7,355 nucleotides of DNA from Candidatus Margulisiibacteriota bacterium (GTDB taxonomy: Bacteria; Margulisbacteria; Termititenacia; Termititenacales; Termititenacaceae). The notes under the pieces are model-generated. The model searched no databases and was not told the DNA's origin. It was given only the letters and a program-made list of their open reading frames with translations. This document shows, piece after piece, positions 1 to 5,677 of this stretch (the first letter of the stretch is position 1; every line of letters starts with the position of its first letter). The translations under genes and the position numbers were made by a program. The stretch covers positions 1 to 7,355 of the forward strand of contig JAIRZV010000121.1 of assembly GCA_031267055.1 (NCBI GenBank), given 5' to 3'.

Positions 1-3000
1 TCTTTATACACAGTCGTCGTCGGCTGAGGATTAACTGTTATCGTAATCGTATCGACGGCCTCTTCGCCGTCATCATCTATCACTTTTAACTGAAATTCAT
101 ATGTTCCTTCCTGCAAGCCACTTACGTTCGTCGTTGCGCCAGTGGCACTGCTTATCACCGCGTCCGGCGCGCTGGCTGGTTTAGATATTTGTGTCCATTC
201 GTAACTTGCAATGCTTCCGTCATCGTCGCTTGACGCATTACCGTCCAGCGTCACATTGCTCGTCGGCAAAGTTATATTTTGGTCTGTCCCCGCATTCGCT
301 GTCGGCGCGACATTCGGCGCCGCACTTACTGTCACTGTCACATCATCAGTGCTATCTGCTCCGTCGTCGTCTGTCACTTTCAAACGGAACGTATATGTCC
401 CTTCTTGCAAGCCGCTTACGTTCGTCGTTGCGCCAGTGGCACTGCTTATCACCGCGTCCGGCGCGCTGGCTGGTTTAGATATTTGCGTCCATTCGTAACT
501 TACAATACTTCCGTCGTTGTCGTTTGACGCACTGCCGTCCAGTGTCGTGCTGTTCGTTGGTAAGGTTATATTTTTATCAGTACCGGCATTTGCCGTCGGA
601 GCAACGTTCGGCGGAGGCGGCGCGGCATTTACTGTCACTGTCACATCATCCGTGTTTTCCGCACCGTCATTGTCCGTCACCTTTAACCGGAACGTATATG
701 TCCCTTCCTGCAAGCCGCTTACATTCGTCGTTACGCCAGTAGCACTGCTTATCACCGCGTCCGGCGCGCCGGCTGGTTTAGATATTTGCGTCCATTCGTA
801 ACTTGCAATACTTCCGTCGCTGTCATTCGACGCACTGCCGTCCAGTGTCGTGCTGTTCGTTGGTAAGGTTATATTTTTATCAGTACCGGCATTTGCCGTC
901 GGAGCAACGTTCGGCGGAGGCGGCGCGGCATTCACTATCACGATCACTTCGTCCGCACTCTCCGCGCCGTCATCGTCCGTTACTTTTAATCGGAATGTAT
1001 ACGTCCCCGCTGTCGTCAGTCCACTAATGCTCGTGGAACTGCCTGTCGGACTGCCGATCGTCGCCGTCACAGGCCCGTTAACTTGCGTCCATTCCCAAGC
1101 CGTAATATTTCCGTCACTGTCACTCGACGTACTCCCGTCTAATGTCGTACTGTTTGTCGGCAAGGTTATACTTTGGTCTGTCCCCGCGTTAGCCGTCGGC
1201 GCGACATTCGGTGTAGGCGGCGCGGCGTTCACTATCACGATCACTTCGTCCGTGCTCTCCGCGCCGTCATTGTCCGTTACTTTTAACCGGAATGTATACG
1301 TCCCAGCCGTTGTCAGTCCACTAATGCTTGTGGAACTACCTGTCGGAGTGTTTATTGTTGCAGTCACAGGCCCGTTAACTTGCGTCCATTCATAACTTGC
1401 AATACTTCCGTCGCTGTCGTTTGACGCACTGCCGTCTAAAGCCGTGCTGTTTGTCGGCAAAGTTATGTTCTTGTCTGTACCGGCATTGGCCGTTGGAGCA
1501 ACATTCGGCGGTGGTGGCGCCGCATTTACTGTCACGATCACATCGTCCGTACTATCCGCGCCGTCATTGTCCGTCACTTTTAATCGAAATGTATATGTCC
1601 CCGCTGTCGTCAGTCCACTAATATTCGTAGAGCTACCAGCCGGACTGCCGATCGTCGCCGTGGCAGGCCCGTTAACTTGTGTCCATTCATAACTCGCTAT
1701 ACTTCCGTCGCTGTCATTCGACCCGTTCCCGTCTAGCGTCACACTGCTCGTCGGCAATGTGATGTTCTGGTCACTACCAGCGTTCGCCGTCGGTGCGACA
1801 TTGGGCACTGGTTTCAAATAACGATAAGCCAAACGTTCCGTTTTTCTATGAAAACTAAAATTTAAACCGCCGCCGATTTTGATACTGGAAATCCCCGGAA
1901 TATTTGGCCGAAATGTACGCGGCATAATCGTGGTTTGCAGCCAGGCCGCCTGTTCGTTTTCTTTAATAACCCCGCCACCGCTAAAAGTCAATTCCAGCTT
2001 TTTTCGCTTAGCTTCATCTTCAGCCTTTACTCTGGCTTCCTCTTCAGCTTTTATTCTGGCCTCTTCCTCAGCTTCAGCTCTCGCTTCCTCTTCGGCTTTT
2101 ACTCTCGCCTCTTCCTCAGTTTTTGCTTGGGCTTCCGCTTCAGCTTTTACTCTGGCCTCTTCTTCAGCTTTTGCTTGCGCTTCCTCTACCAGCCGTTTTT
2201 CTTCTTCTTGCGCCAAACGCTCTATTTCGCGTGCTTCTTCCGCCTGTTGCTCTTCCAGAGCTATACGCTCTTGCTCCAGGCGCGCTTTTTCCTGTGCTTC
2301 CTCTATCAGCCGTTTTTCTTCTTCCTGCGCTAAACGCTCTATTTCGCGCGCTTCTTCCGCCTGTTGCTCTTCCAGAGCTATACGCTCTTGCTCCAGGCGC
2401 GCTTTTTCCTGTGCTTCCTCTGCCAGCCGCTTTTCTTCCTGCGCAATAGTTTCCGTCAATCCGGCCAGCGTTGCTTCTCCATGGTCTTGCCAAACTTGAG
2501 AGACATTTTGATCGGCCGGATTGACAATAGCCAGCACCAAACCCGTAATACCGACCCGCGGATTGCGTCCGTGCAAAGACTGCTCGTAAGTATAAACCGG
2601 CGTTTTATCTTCCGGCCTCAACGGCGGCGCAACGCCTTTGCCCGCATCATAGACATAACACATTTTTTGATACTCCGGCAGAAGTTTTAGCGCCACGGCG
2701 CGATCGGTGAGCTGCAAAAGATTGGCACGGACTATCCGCAAATTGGCTTCCGCTGCGGTTTTTTGTCTGGCCGGTAAAACAGCCAACTCTTGGTTCAAAA
2801 CAGCTCTGTCATTAACCGCCGCCCACAAAAAATCAAAAAGCTTTTGCGCGCGGCGTTGTCCCAGATTTATATGCTCTGTATAAGAAGTCTCGCCGTACTC
2901 GTATAACGTATCCAGCTCGTCCCAATTGTTGCTGGTCATATTGACCACAGCCATCAGGTCAAAGGAAAAACTGCTATATCGCGCCAGATTTACCAAGCTG

Positions 3001-3329
3001 GCCGACACTTTTTTTGCCGTGCGGTCAAGCTCATTGCCGGACAACACAAATTCAGCTTGTTCAGCTTCAAAAGGCAAAACAAAATCATTCAGCAGCACAA
3101 CAGCAGCCCGTCTCGCCAGTAAATCAGACAGAGCAGCATCTGTCTCAATATCCACCGGCGCCTGTTCGATATTTAAATTGTCGCGGCGGTCTACGGCATC
3201 AGTGTCAAAAACTAAAATCGGCTCGAGCGGTTTGGGTTTTCGCTGAAAAGGCAACGGCAAAACAACCGGCATGAATCCAGGAGGATTATTTTTCCGCCAA
3301 TTCGAATAGCTAATGTTATTGTAGATCAT
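1..3329 (-). CDS. Large coiled-coil / PKD-repeat protein, partial (C-terminus beyond window)
   Basis: I translated the minus strand codon by codon; the frame stays open from the ATG at 3329 to base 1, giving 1109 residues plus 2 nt with no stop. An in-frame TGA lies just upstream, so the N-terminus cannot extend. A GAGGG at 3342-3346 is a possible but distant (12 nt) ribosome site; a second in-frame ATG is at 3272. Layout: residues 1-295 unrecognised, with no signal peptide or membrane segment; about 92-175 faintly like an OmpA-type domain (NLGQRRAQ at 155-162); about 295-445 a Glu/Lys/Arg/Ala-rich helix with tandem repeats; 446-509 a Gly-rich linker; 510-1100 six PKD-type domains carrying ANAG, LDG, EWTQ, GTYxFxLKVxDxDG and VxVN-like motifs, mostly joined by Ala/Pro linkers. 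PKD arrays are typical of bacterial surface or secreted proteins. A scaffold, adhesin or filament role is inference; the specific function is unknown. The real coding frame is sure, the exact start fairly sure. Confidence 0.9.
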   Translation of the reverse strand, partial: MIYNNISYSNWRKNNPPGFMPVVLPLPFQRKPKPLEPILVFDTDAVDRRDNLNIEQAPVDIETDAALSDLLARRAAVVLLNDFVLPFEAEQAEFVLSGNELDRTAKKVSASLVNLARYSSFSFDLMAVVNMTSNNWDELDTLYEYGETSYTEHINLGQRRAQKLFDFLWAAVNDRAVLNQELAVLPARQKTAAEANLRIVRANLLQLTDRAVALKLLPEYQKMCYVYDAGKGVAPPLRPEDKTPVYTYEQSLHGRNPRVGITGLVLAIVNPADQNVSQVWQDHGEATLAGLTETIAQEEKRLAEEAQEKARLEQERIALEEQQAEEAREIERLAQEEEKRLIEEAQEKARLEQERIALEEQQAEEAREIERLAQEEEKRLVEEAQAKAEEEARVKAEAEAQAKTEEEARVKAEEEARAEAEEEARIKAEEEARVKAEDEAKRKKLELTFSGGGVIKENEQAAWLQTTIMPRTFRPNIPGISSIKIGGGLNFSFHRKTERLAYRYLKPVPNVAPTANAGSDQNITLPTSSVTLDGNGSNDSDGSIASYEWTQVNGPATATIGSPAGSSTNISGLTTAGTYTFRLKVTDNDGADSTDDVIVTVNAAPPPPNVAPTANAGTDKNITLPTNSTALDGSASNDSDGSIASYEWTQVNGPVTATINTPTGSSTSISGLTTAGTYTFRLKVTDNDGAESTDEVIVIVNAAPPTPNVAPTANAGTDQSITLPTNSTTLDGSTSSDSDGNITAWEWTQVNGPVTATIGSPTGSSTSISGLTTAGTYTFRLKVTDDDGAESADEVIVIVNAAPPPPNVAPTANAGTDKNITLPTNSTTLDGSASNDSDGSIASYEWTQISKPAGAPDAVISSATGVTTNVSGLQEGTYTFRLKVTDNDGAENTDDVTVTVNAAPPPPNVAPTANAGTDKNITLPTNSTTLDGSASNDNDGSIVSYEWTQISKPASAPDAVISSATGATTNVSGLQEGTYTFRLKVTDDDGADSTDDVTVTVSAAPNVAPTANAGTDQNITLPTSNVTLDGNASSDDDGSIASYEWTQISKPASAPDAVISSATGATTNVSGLQEGTYEFQLKVIDDDGEEAVDTITITVNPQPTTTVYK
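121..485 (-). repeat. 71-bp identical duplication between PKD units R5 and R6
   Basis: Bases 121-191 and 415-485 are identical, offset by 294 nt, the length of unit R5. They encode the ISKPASAPDAVISSATG centre of units R6 and R5. Flanking bases differ at 120/414 and 192/486, so the block is sharply bounded, as expected of gene conversion or recent unequal exchange. Confidence 0.9.
526..932 (-). repeat. 104-bp identical duplication between PKD units R4 and R5
   Basis: Bases 526-629 and 829-932 are identical over 104 nt by direct reading, offset by 303 nt, which is one R4 unit. They cover the start of units R5 and R4 plus the preceding Pro-rich linker. Identity at synonymous positions means recent unit duplication or gene conversion rather than protein-level constraint alone. 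Confidence 0.9.
2004..2171 (-). repeat. Seven tandem 24-bp (8-residue) repeats, KAEEEARV type
   Basis: Residues 387-442 of the large protein are seven consecutive octads: KAEEEARV, KAEAEAQA, KTEEEARV, KAEEEARA, EAEEEARI, KAEEEARV and KAEDEAKR. The period is eight, not the seven of a classical coiled coil, and Glu precedes Lys/Arg at helical i to i+4 spacings. This resembles stable single-helix or TolA-like stalk segments, which would hold the N-terminal region away from the PKD array; that role is inference. Confidence 0.88.
2199..2432 (-). repeat. Two tandem 117-bp (39-residue) repeats in the helical region
   Basis: Copy 1 is 2316-2432 and copy 2 is 2199-2315. Each encodes a 39-residue charged helix beginning KRLxEEAQEKARLEQER and ending ERLAQEEE; a third, partial copy starts at 2198 (KRLVEEAQ). 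Bases 2234-2304 and 2351-2421 are identical over 71 nt. The spacing of Leu/Ile/Ala among Glu/Lys/Arg suggests a coiled coil or long single helix. The near identity marks a recent in-frame duplication. Confidence 0.88.
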
Positions 3330-3351
3330 ATCGTCATACTGCCCTCATATG

Positions 3352-3357
3352 CTTATA
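3352..3357 (-). promoter_or_regulatory. Possible extended -10 element for the PKD-repeat gene
   Basis: The minus strand reads TG-T-TATAAG here, an extended -10-like element 22 nt upstream of the ATG at 3329, leaving a 5' leader of roughly 16 nt containing GAGGG at 3342-3346. No convincing -35 box is seen. A TATTAT at 3366-3371 is an alternative. Confidence 0.4.
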
Positions 3358-3372
3358 ACATAATCATAATAT

Positions 3373-3469
3373 GACACTTCGTGCGCCTTGTTCGAGGTAA
3401 CGTCGGCCGCTTCGCGGCCTTGTTACTCTCGCTTAACGGCGCGTGCTCCGCACGCTTGTTAAGCTCGAG
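3373..3469. repeat. Cluster of palindromic hairpin units next to tRNA-Pro
   Basis: Two complete hairpins share one architecture. Unit A (3431-3464): outer stem GCTTAAC/GTTAAGC, left bulge GGC, inner stem GCGTGC/GCACGC closed by TCC, right bulge TT. Unit B (3397-3426): outer stem GTAAC/GTTAC, left bulge GTC, inner stem GGCCGC/GCGGCC closed by TTC, right bulge TT. A degenerate unit C (about 3373-3394) keeps the TTC loop, a CAC/GTG stem remnant and the right-hand CTTGTT. Outer CTC/GAG bases (3426-3428 and 3467-3469) bring unit A right up to the tRNA 3' end. No T-tract follows on the minus strand, so this is not a standard intrinsic terminator. It may be a REP-like or mobile palindromic element; the outer boxes of unit A also fit integron attC ends, although it is too short for known attC sites. 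Confidence 0.75.
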
Positions 3470-3543
3470 TCGGGCTACCCGGACTCGAACCGGGGACCCC
3501 TTGCACCCCATGCAAGTACGCTAGCCAACTGCGCTATAGCCCG
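3470..3543 (-). tRNA. tRNA-Pro (anticodon GGG)
   Basis: The 74-nt minus-strand cloverleaf is complete: acceptor CGGGCTA/TAGCCCG, D-stem GCGC/GCGT with GG in the D-loop, anticodon stem CTTGC/GCAAG with loop ATGGGGT, 5-nt variable loop, and T-stem CCCGG/CCGGG with loop TTCGAGT. The anticodon GGG is at 3507-3509, followed by G37. The C1-G72 pair with A73 and G37 is typical of bacterial tRNA-Pro, which reads CCC/CCU codons. The 3' CCA is not encoded (CTC follows A73), so it would be added post-transcriptionally. It lies 46 nt after the ftsQ-like stop with its own apparent promoter. Confidence 0.94.
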
Positions 3544-3555
3544 CAGATGAGAAAC

Positions 3556-3561
3556 AGTATA
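3556..3561 (-). promoter_or_regulatory. Extended -10 promoter for tRNA-Pro
   Basis: The minus strand reads TG-T-TATACT 12 nt before the first tRNA base, which puts initiation about 5 nt upstream of the mature 5' end. About 17 nt further upstream TAGTCT is a weak -35 candidate overlapping the ftsQ-like stop region. No intrinsic terminator is visible between ftsQ and the tRNA, so read-through from the mur cluster is also possible. Confidence 0.55.
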
Positions 3562-3589
3562 ACAGAAACAACACCAGGAGACTACTTTA

Positions 3590-3973
3590 TTATCTCACCG
3601 CTGGTGTCCGGTAAGAACTGACATCGACGTACTGGATTTTTGGCAAATCATCTTTGATGTCCTGCAATACACTGAGCAGCGCGTCATATTTTTGCGCCAG
3701 ATCAACCGGCTGACCAAATTTAAAAATCAACCGCCCGTCGACGATCACGCGTAAATTGTTGGGATTGGCGGCGTCGATCCTGAAATCTGCACGGTCATAA
3801 ATATTTTCCAGCAACGCGGTCAGTTCCCGAATATTGCTCGAAACGCCAAACTCCTCAACAGCGACTGTCTGTTCCAACACCATTTCTGCAGAAAAAGAAA
3901 GATACCAAAAACCCAATCCGGCGCTGAAACACAAGACAAGCAAGATCAGCAGCGCTAGAAATTTTCTGGCCAT
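3590..3973 (-). CDS. ftsQ: Short FtsQ/DivIB-like cell-division membrane protein
   Basis: 127 residues starting with ATG one base after the ddl stop (TGACATG), so probably translationally coupled. Residues 1-4 are a short cytoplasmic start with Arg/Lys; 5-27 form one hydrophobic transmembrane segment; the rest would be extracytoplasmic. The C-terminal part (about 72-127) has the FtsQ-like pattern of a beta strand (LRVIVDG), FKFGQPVDLAQKYDALLSVL, and a final YVDVSSYRTPAV strand. In bacteria FtsQ/DivIB joins FtsB and FtsL in the divisome and regulates septal wall synthesis. Family members are usually about 250 residues with a POTRA domain between the membrane segment and the beta domain; only about 45 residues are available here, so POTRA appears missing. 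The call rests on position after ddl, topology and the C-terminal pattern; another short membrane protein is possible. Confidence 0.68.
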   Translation of the reverse strand: MARKFLALLILLVLCFSAGLGFWYLSFSAEMVLEQTVAVEEFGVSSNIRELTALLENIYDRADFRIDAANPNNLRVIVDGRLIFKFGQPVDLAQKYDALLSVLQDIKDDLPKIQYVDVSSYRTPAVR

Positions 3974-3974
3974 G

Positions 3975-4883
3975 TCAATGTTTTCCCACAGCGGCGGACA
4001 ACAAGATCATTTCCACCAGTTCCGGGAACTCAATACCCTGCGCTCTGGCCGCGGCCGGTAGATCGGACTGATCGGTCATACCCGGATTGGTGTTGACTTC
4101 CAAAATATACGGAGTCTGCCGCGCCTGTACGACAAAATCCACGCGCGCCGCGCCGGCGCAATTCAGCGCCAGATAAGCTTGTCTGGCCAATTCCTGTGTC
4201 TTGGCCGTGACTTCCGGCGGCAGCTCCGCCGGCAAAATAAATTCCGTGCCGCCCGGTGTGTATTTGGCCGCAAAATCGTAAAACTCATTTTTGGGCCGCA
4301 GTTCCAAAATCGGCAAAGCGGTCAGCACGCCGTTTACCGGCAACACGCCGACCGTAACTTCGGCGCCGGAAATAAATTCCTCAATAAAAATCTCCGGATA
4401 AGCAGACAGAGATTTTTCCACCACGGGCAAAAGTTCATTTTGATTTTTCACGATCGACACACCAATACTGGAGCCTTCGGAAACAGCCTTGACCACGCAA
4501 GGCGTCGCAAAATTTACTTCAGCCAGAGCCTTGAGCGTCTGATAGCGCGGCGTCGGCATTCCGTTCTTTTCTAAAATCCTTTTCGTTTGGACCTTGTGCA
4601 TACAATTTTGCGACGCGCTGATGCCGGAGCCGGTATAAGGGATCCGCAACTCCTCCAGAATTTTCTGTACGCCGCCGTCTTCGCCAAAAGCGCCGTGCAA
4701 TATATTGTAGGCCGCGTCAATATTTTCTAGCTGCTTATGGCAGTTTTGAGAGGTAATGTCTATTTCTCGCACTCTGTATCCTTTGGAAACCAAAGCGGCG
4801 GCGACATTTTGGCCGGAACGCAGGGAGATCTCGCGCTCCGAACTCACGCCACCCATTAGCACGCCGATCAATTTATTTTTCAT
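3975..4883 (-). CDS. ddl: D-alanine--D-alanine ligase
   Basis: 302 residues, the usual Ddl length. It joins two D-Ala molecules with ATP in the cytoplasm, making the dipeptide that MurF adds to the peptidoglycan stem. Visible hallmarks: GGVSSEREISLRSG (11-24) with catalytic Glu16; LHGAFGEDGGVQ (62-73); the ATP-grasp strand VVKAVSEGSSIGVS (130-143); EEFISGAEVTVGVL (168-181); AKYTPGGTEF (206-215), keeping the Lys-Tyr of the active-site loop; ARVDF (246-250); and the metal-binding LEVNTNPGMT (261-270) followed by QSDLP, which retains the substrate-side Ser. The ATG overlaps the murB stop as ATGA, and a GGAG sits 7 nt upstream (4891-4894), supporting this start. The Lys-Tyr loop argues for D-Ala-D-Ala rather than a D-lactate ligase. 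Confidence 0.97.
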   Translation of the reverse strand: MKNKLIGVLMGGVSSEREISLRSGQNVAAALVSKGYRVREIDITSQNCHKQLENIDAAYNILHGAFGEDGGVQKILEELRIPYTGSGISASQNCMHKVQTKRILEKNGMPTPRYQTLKALAEVNFATPCVVKAVSEGSSIGVSIVKNQNELLPVVEKSLSAYPEIFIEEFISGAEVTVGVLPVNGVLTALPILELRPKNEFYDFAAKYTPGGTEFILPAELPPEVTAKTQELARQAYLALNCAGAARVDFVVQARQTPYILEVNTNPGMTDQSDLPAAARAQGIEFPELVEMILLSAAVGKH

Positions 4884-5677
4884 CGGCCAGCTCCATTTTC
4901 GATCTGGCCAAGATACCGCGCTTCCGTCTCCAACAATATATTTGTCCGCTCTCGCACAGTTTGCCGGATCTGCGCGATCAATGCCAGCAGATCCCGCGCG
5001 GAAGCCGCGCCGTTATTCACCACAATATTGGCGTGCTTTTCCGCGACTTGCAGGTCTTTATATTTATAACCTTTCAAGCCGGCGTCCTCGATCAATTTAC
5101 CGGCGGACAGGCCGGCGGGATTTTTGAAAATCGAGCCGATATTCGGCTGCCCCCACGGCATTTTTTCCTGACGCAGTTTAAGATATTCGTTTTTTTTCTC
5201 CAGCTGTTTTTTCTCAAACACGGCGGACAACACAATTCCGGCAAAATCCGCCGAGCGATAACCCAAGCGCAATTCCGTAACCGGTAAAATTTTAATCGCG
5301 CCGCCTTGCCAGACCTGCGCCGAACGCAAAAAATCTTTGAGTTCAAAACCGAAAGCGCCGAAATTCATTATCACGCCGCCGCCGACAGTCGCCGGCACAC
5401 CGGCCGCAAAATCAAAAAGTTTTTCCAGCAGTGCGCCACATTCCGCTTCCAGGCCGCTGGAGATTTCATTGATCTTGTTCAAATATTTAGTACAGATCAA
5501 TTCCGGCAAGTCGCCAAAAAAAACATTGGTACAGCCGCCGACCACCGGCCGGGCCGGCTGCTCGTCCAAAAGCTCTGTCAACTCCGCCATAGTTTCGGGA
5601 AAATAAACGGTGTCCGCCAATCCGCCGATGCGCAGCGCGGAAAAGTTTTTAAGCGATGCGGATAATTTCTTTTGCAT
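4880..5677 (-). CDS. murB: UDP-N-acetylmuramate dehydrogenase (UDP-GlcNAc-enolpyruvate reductase)
   Basis: 265 residues from the ATG at 5677. This FAD enzyme reduces UDP-GlcNAc-enolpyruvate with NADPH to UDP-MurNAc. Motifs: FSALRIGG (12-19) at the start of the FAD domain; VVGGCTNVFF (45-54) in place of the usual GGGSN loop; GVPATVGGGVIMNFGAFG (93-110); LGYRSADF (138-145) with the catalytic-type Arg141; IGSIFKNPAG (180-189) with Ser182 as proton donor; GLKGYKYKDLQVAEKHANIVVN (200-221); and LETEARYLG (249-257) with Glu252. The overall pattern is the shorter, type II-like form. The frame remains open upstream to 5824, but family alignment begins at RIGG, so the ATG at 5677 is preferred; it overlaps the end of murC by 29 nt. 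No clear Shine-Dalgarno is present, suggesting coupling to murC. The stop overlaps the ddl start (ATGA). Confidence 0.94.
   Translation of the reverse strand: MQKKLSASLKNFSALRIGGLADTVYFPETMAELTELLDEQPARPVVGGCTNVFFGDLPELICTKYLNKINEISSGLEAECGALLEKLFDFAAGVPATVGGGVIMNFGAFGFELKDFLRSAQVWQGGAIKILPVTELRLGYRSADFAGIVLSAVFEKKQLEKKNEYLKLRQEKMPWGQPNIGSIFKNPAGLSAGKLIEDAGLKGYKYKDLQVAEKHANIVVNNGAASARDLLALIAQIRQTVRERTNILLETEARYLGQIENGAGR

Larger units (their letters stand above)
21..1802 (-). repeat. Array of six tandem PKD-type domain repeats
   Basis: Six in-frame units each begin with NVAPTANAG: R1 from 1802, R2 from 1505, R3 from 1208, R4 from 911, R5 from 608 and R6 from 314, running downward. Unit lengths are 99, 99, 99, 101 and 98 residues, with R6 ending near 21-30. 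Two subtypes are visible. R1-R3 carry a VNGPxTATI centre and SGLTTAG; R4-R6 carry ISKPAxAPDAVISSATG and SGLQEG. The first and last units share LPTSxVTLDGN, whereas the middle units share LPTNSTxLDGS. Linkers are AAPPPP or AAPPTP, shortened to AAP after R5. The motifs match PKD-like immunoglobulin-fold domains of bacterial extracellular proteins. The downstream sequence after R6 (NPQPTTTVYK) leaves the NVAP pattern, so the array probably ends there. Confidence 0.92.

Noticed and set aside
191..1692. Several plus-strand open frames over the repeat region, each about 70-180 codons
   Set aside because: They recur with the PKD unit period and are antisense shadows of the continuous minus-strand repeat frame; they have no ribosome sites or recognisable domains.
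1..1802. CRISPR-like regular spacing of repeats
   Set aside because: The roughly 300-bp units are entirely coding, in frame and domain-sized, with no short repeats separated by unique spacers.
1879..2499. Plus-strand Ser/Ala-rich frame and alternative-frame minus ORF at 2164-2493
   Set aside because: Low-complexity by-products of the Glu/Lys/Ala repeat codons on the minus strand.
3431..3464. Genuine integron attC site
   Set aside because: Outer boxes fit the R''/R' consensus, but the 34-nt length is shorter than known attC sites, no cassette or integrase is seen, and unit B does not fit the consensus; kept only as a comparison.
3397..3469. Intrinsic terminator for the tRNA
   Set aside because: Strong hairpins exist, but no T-tract follows either of them on the minus strand.
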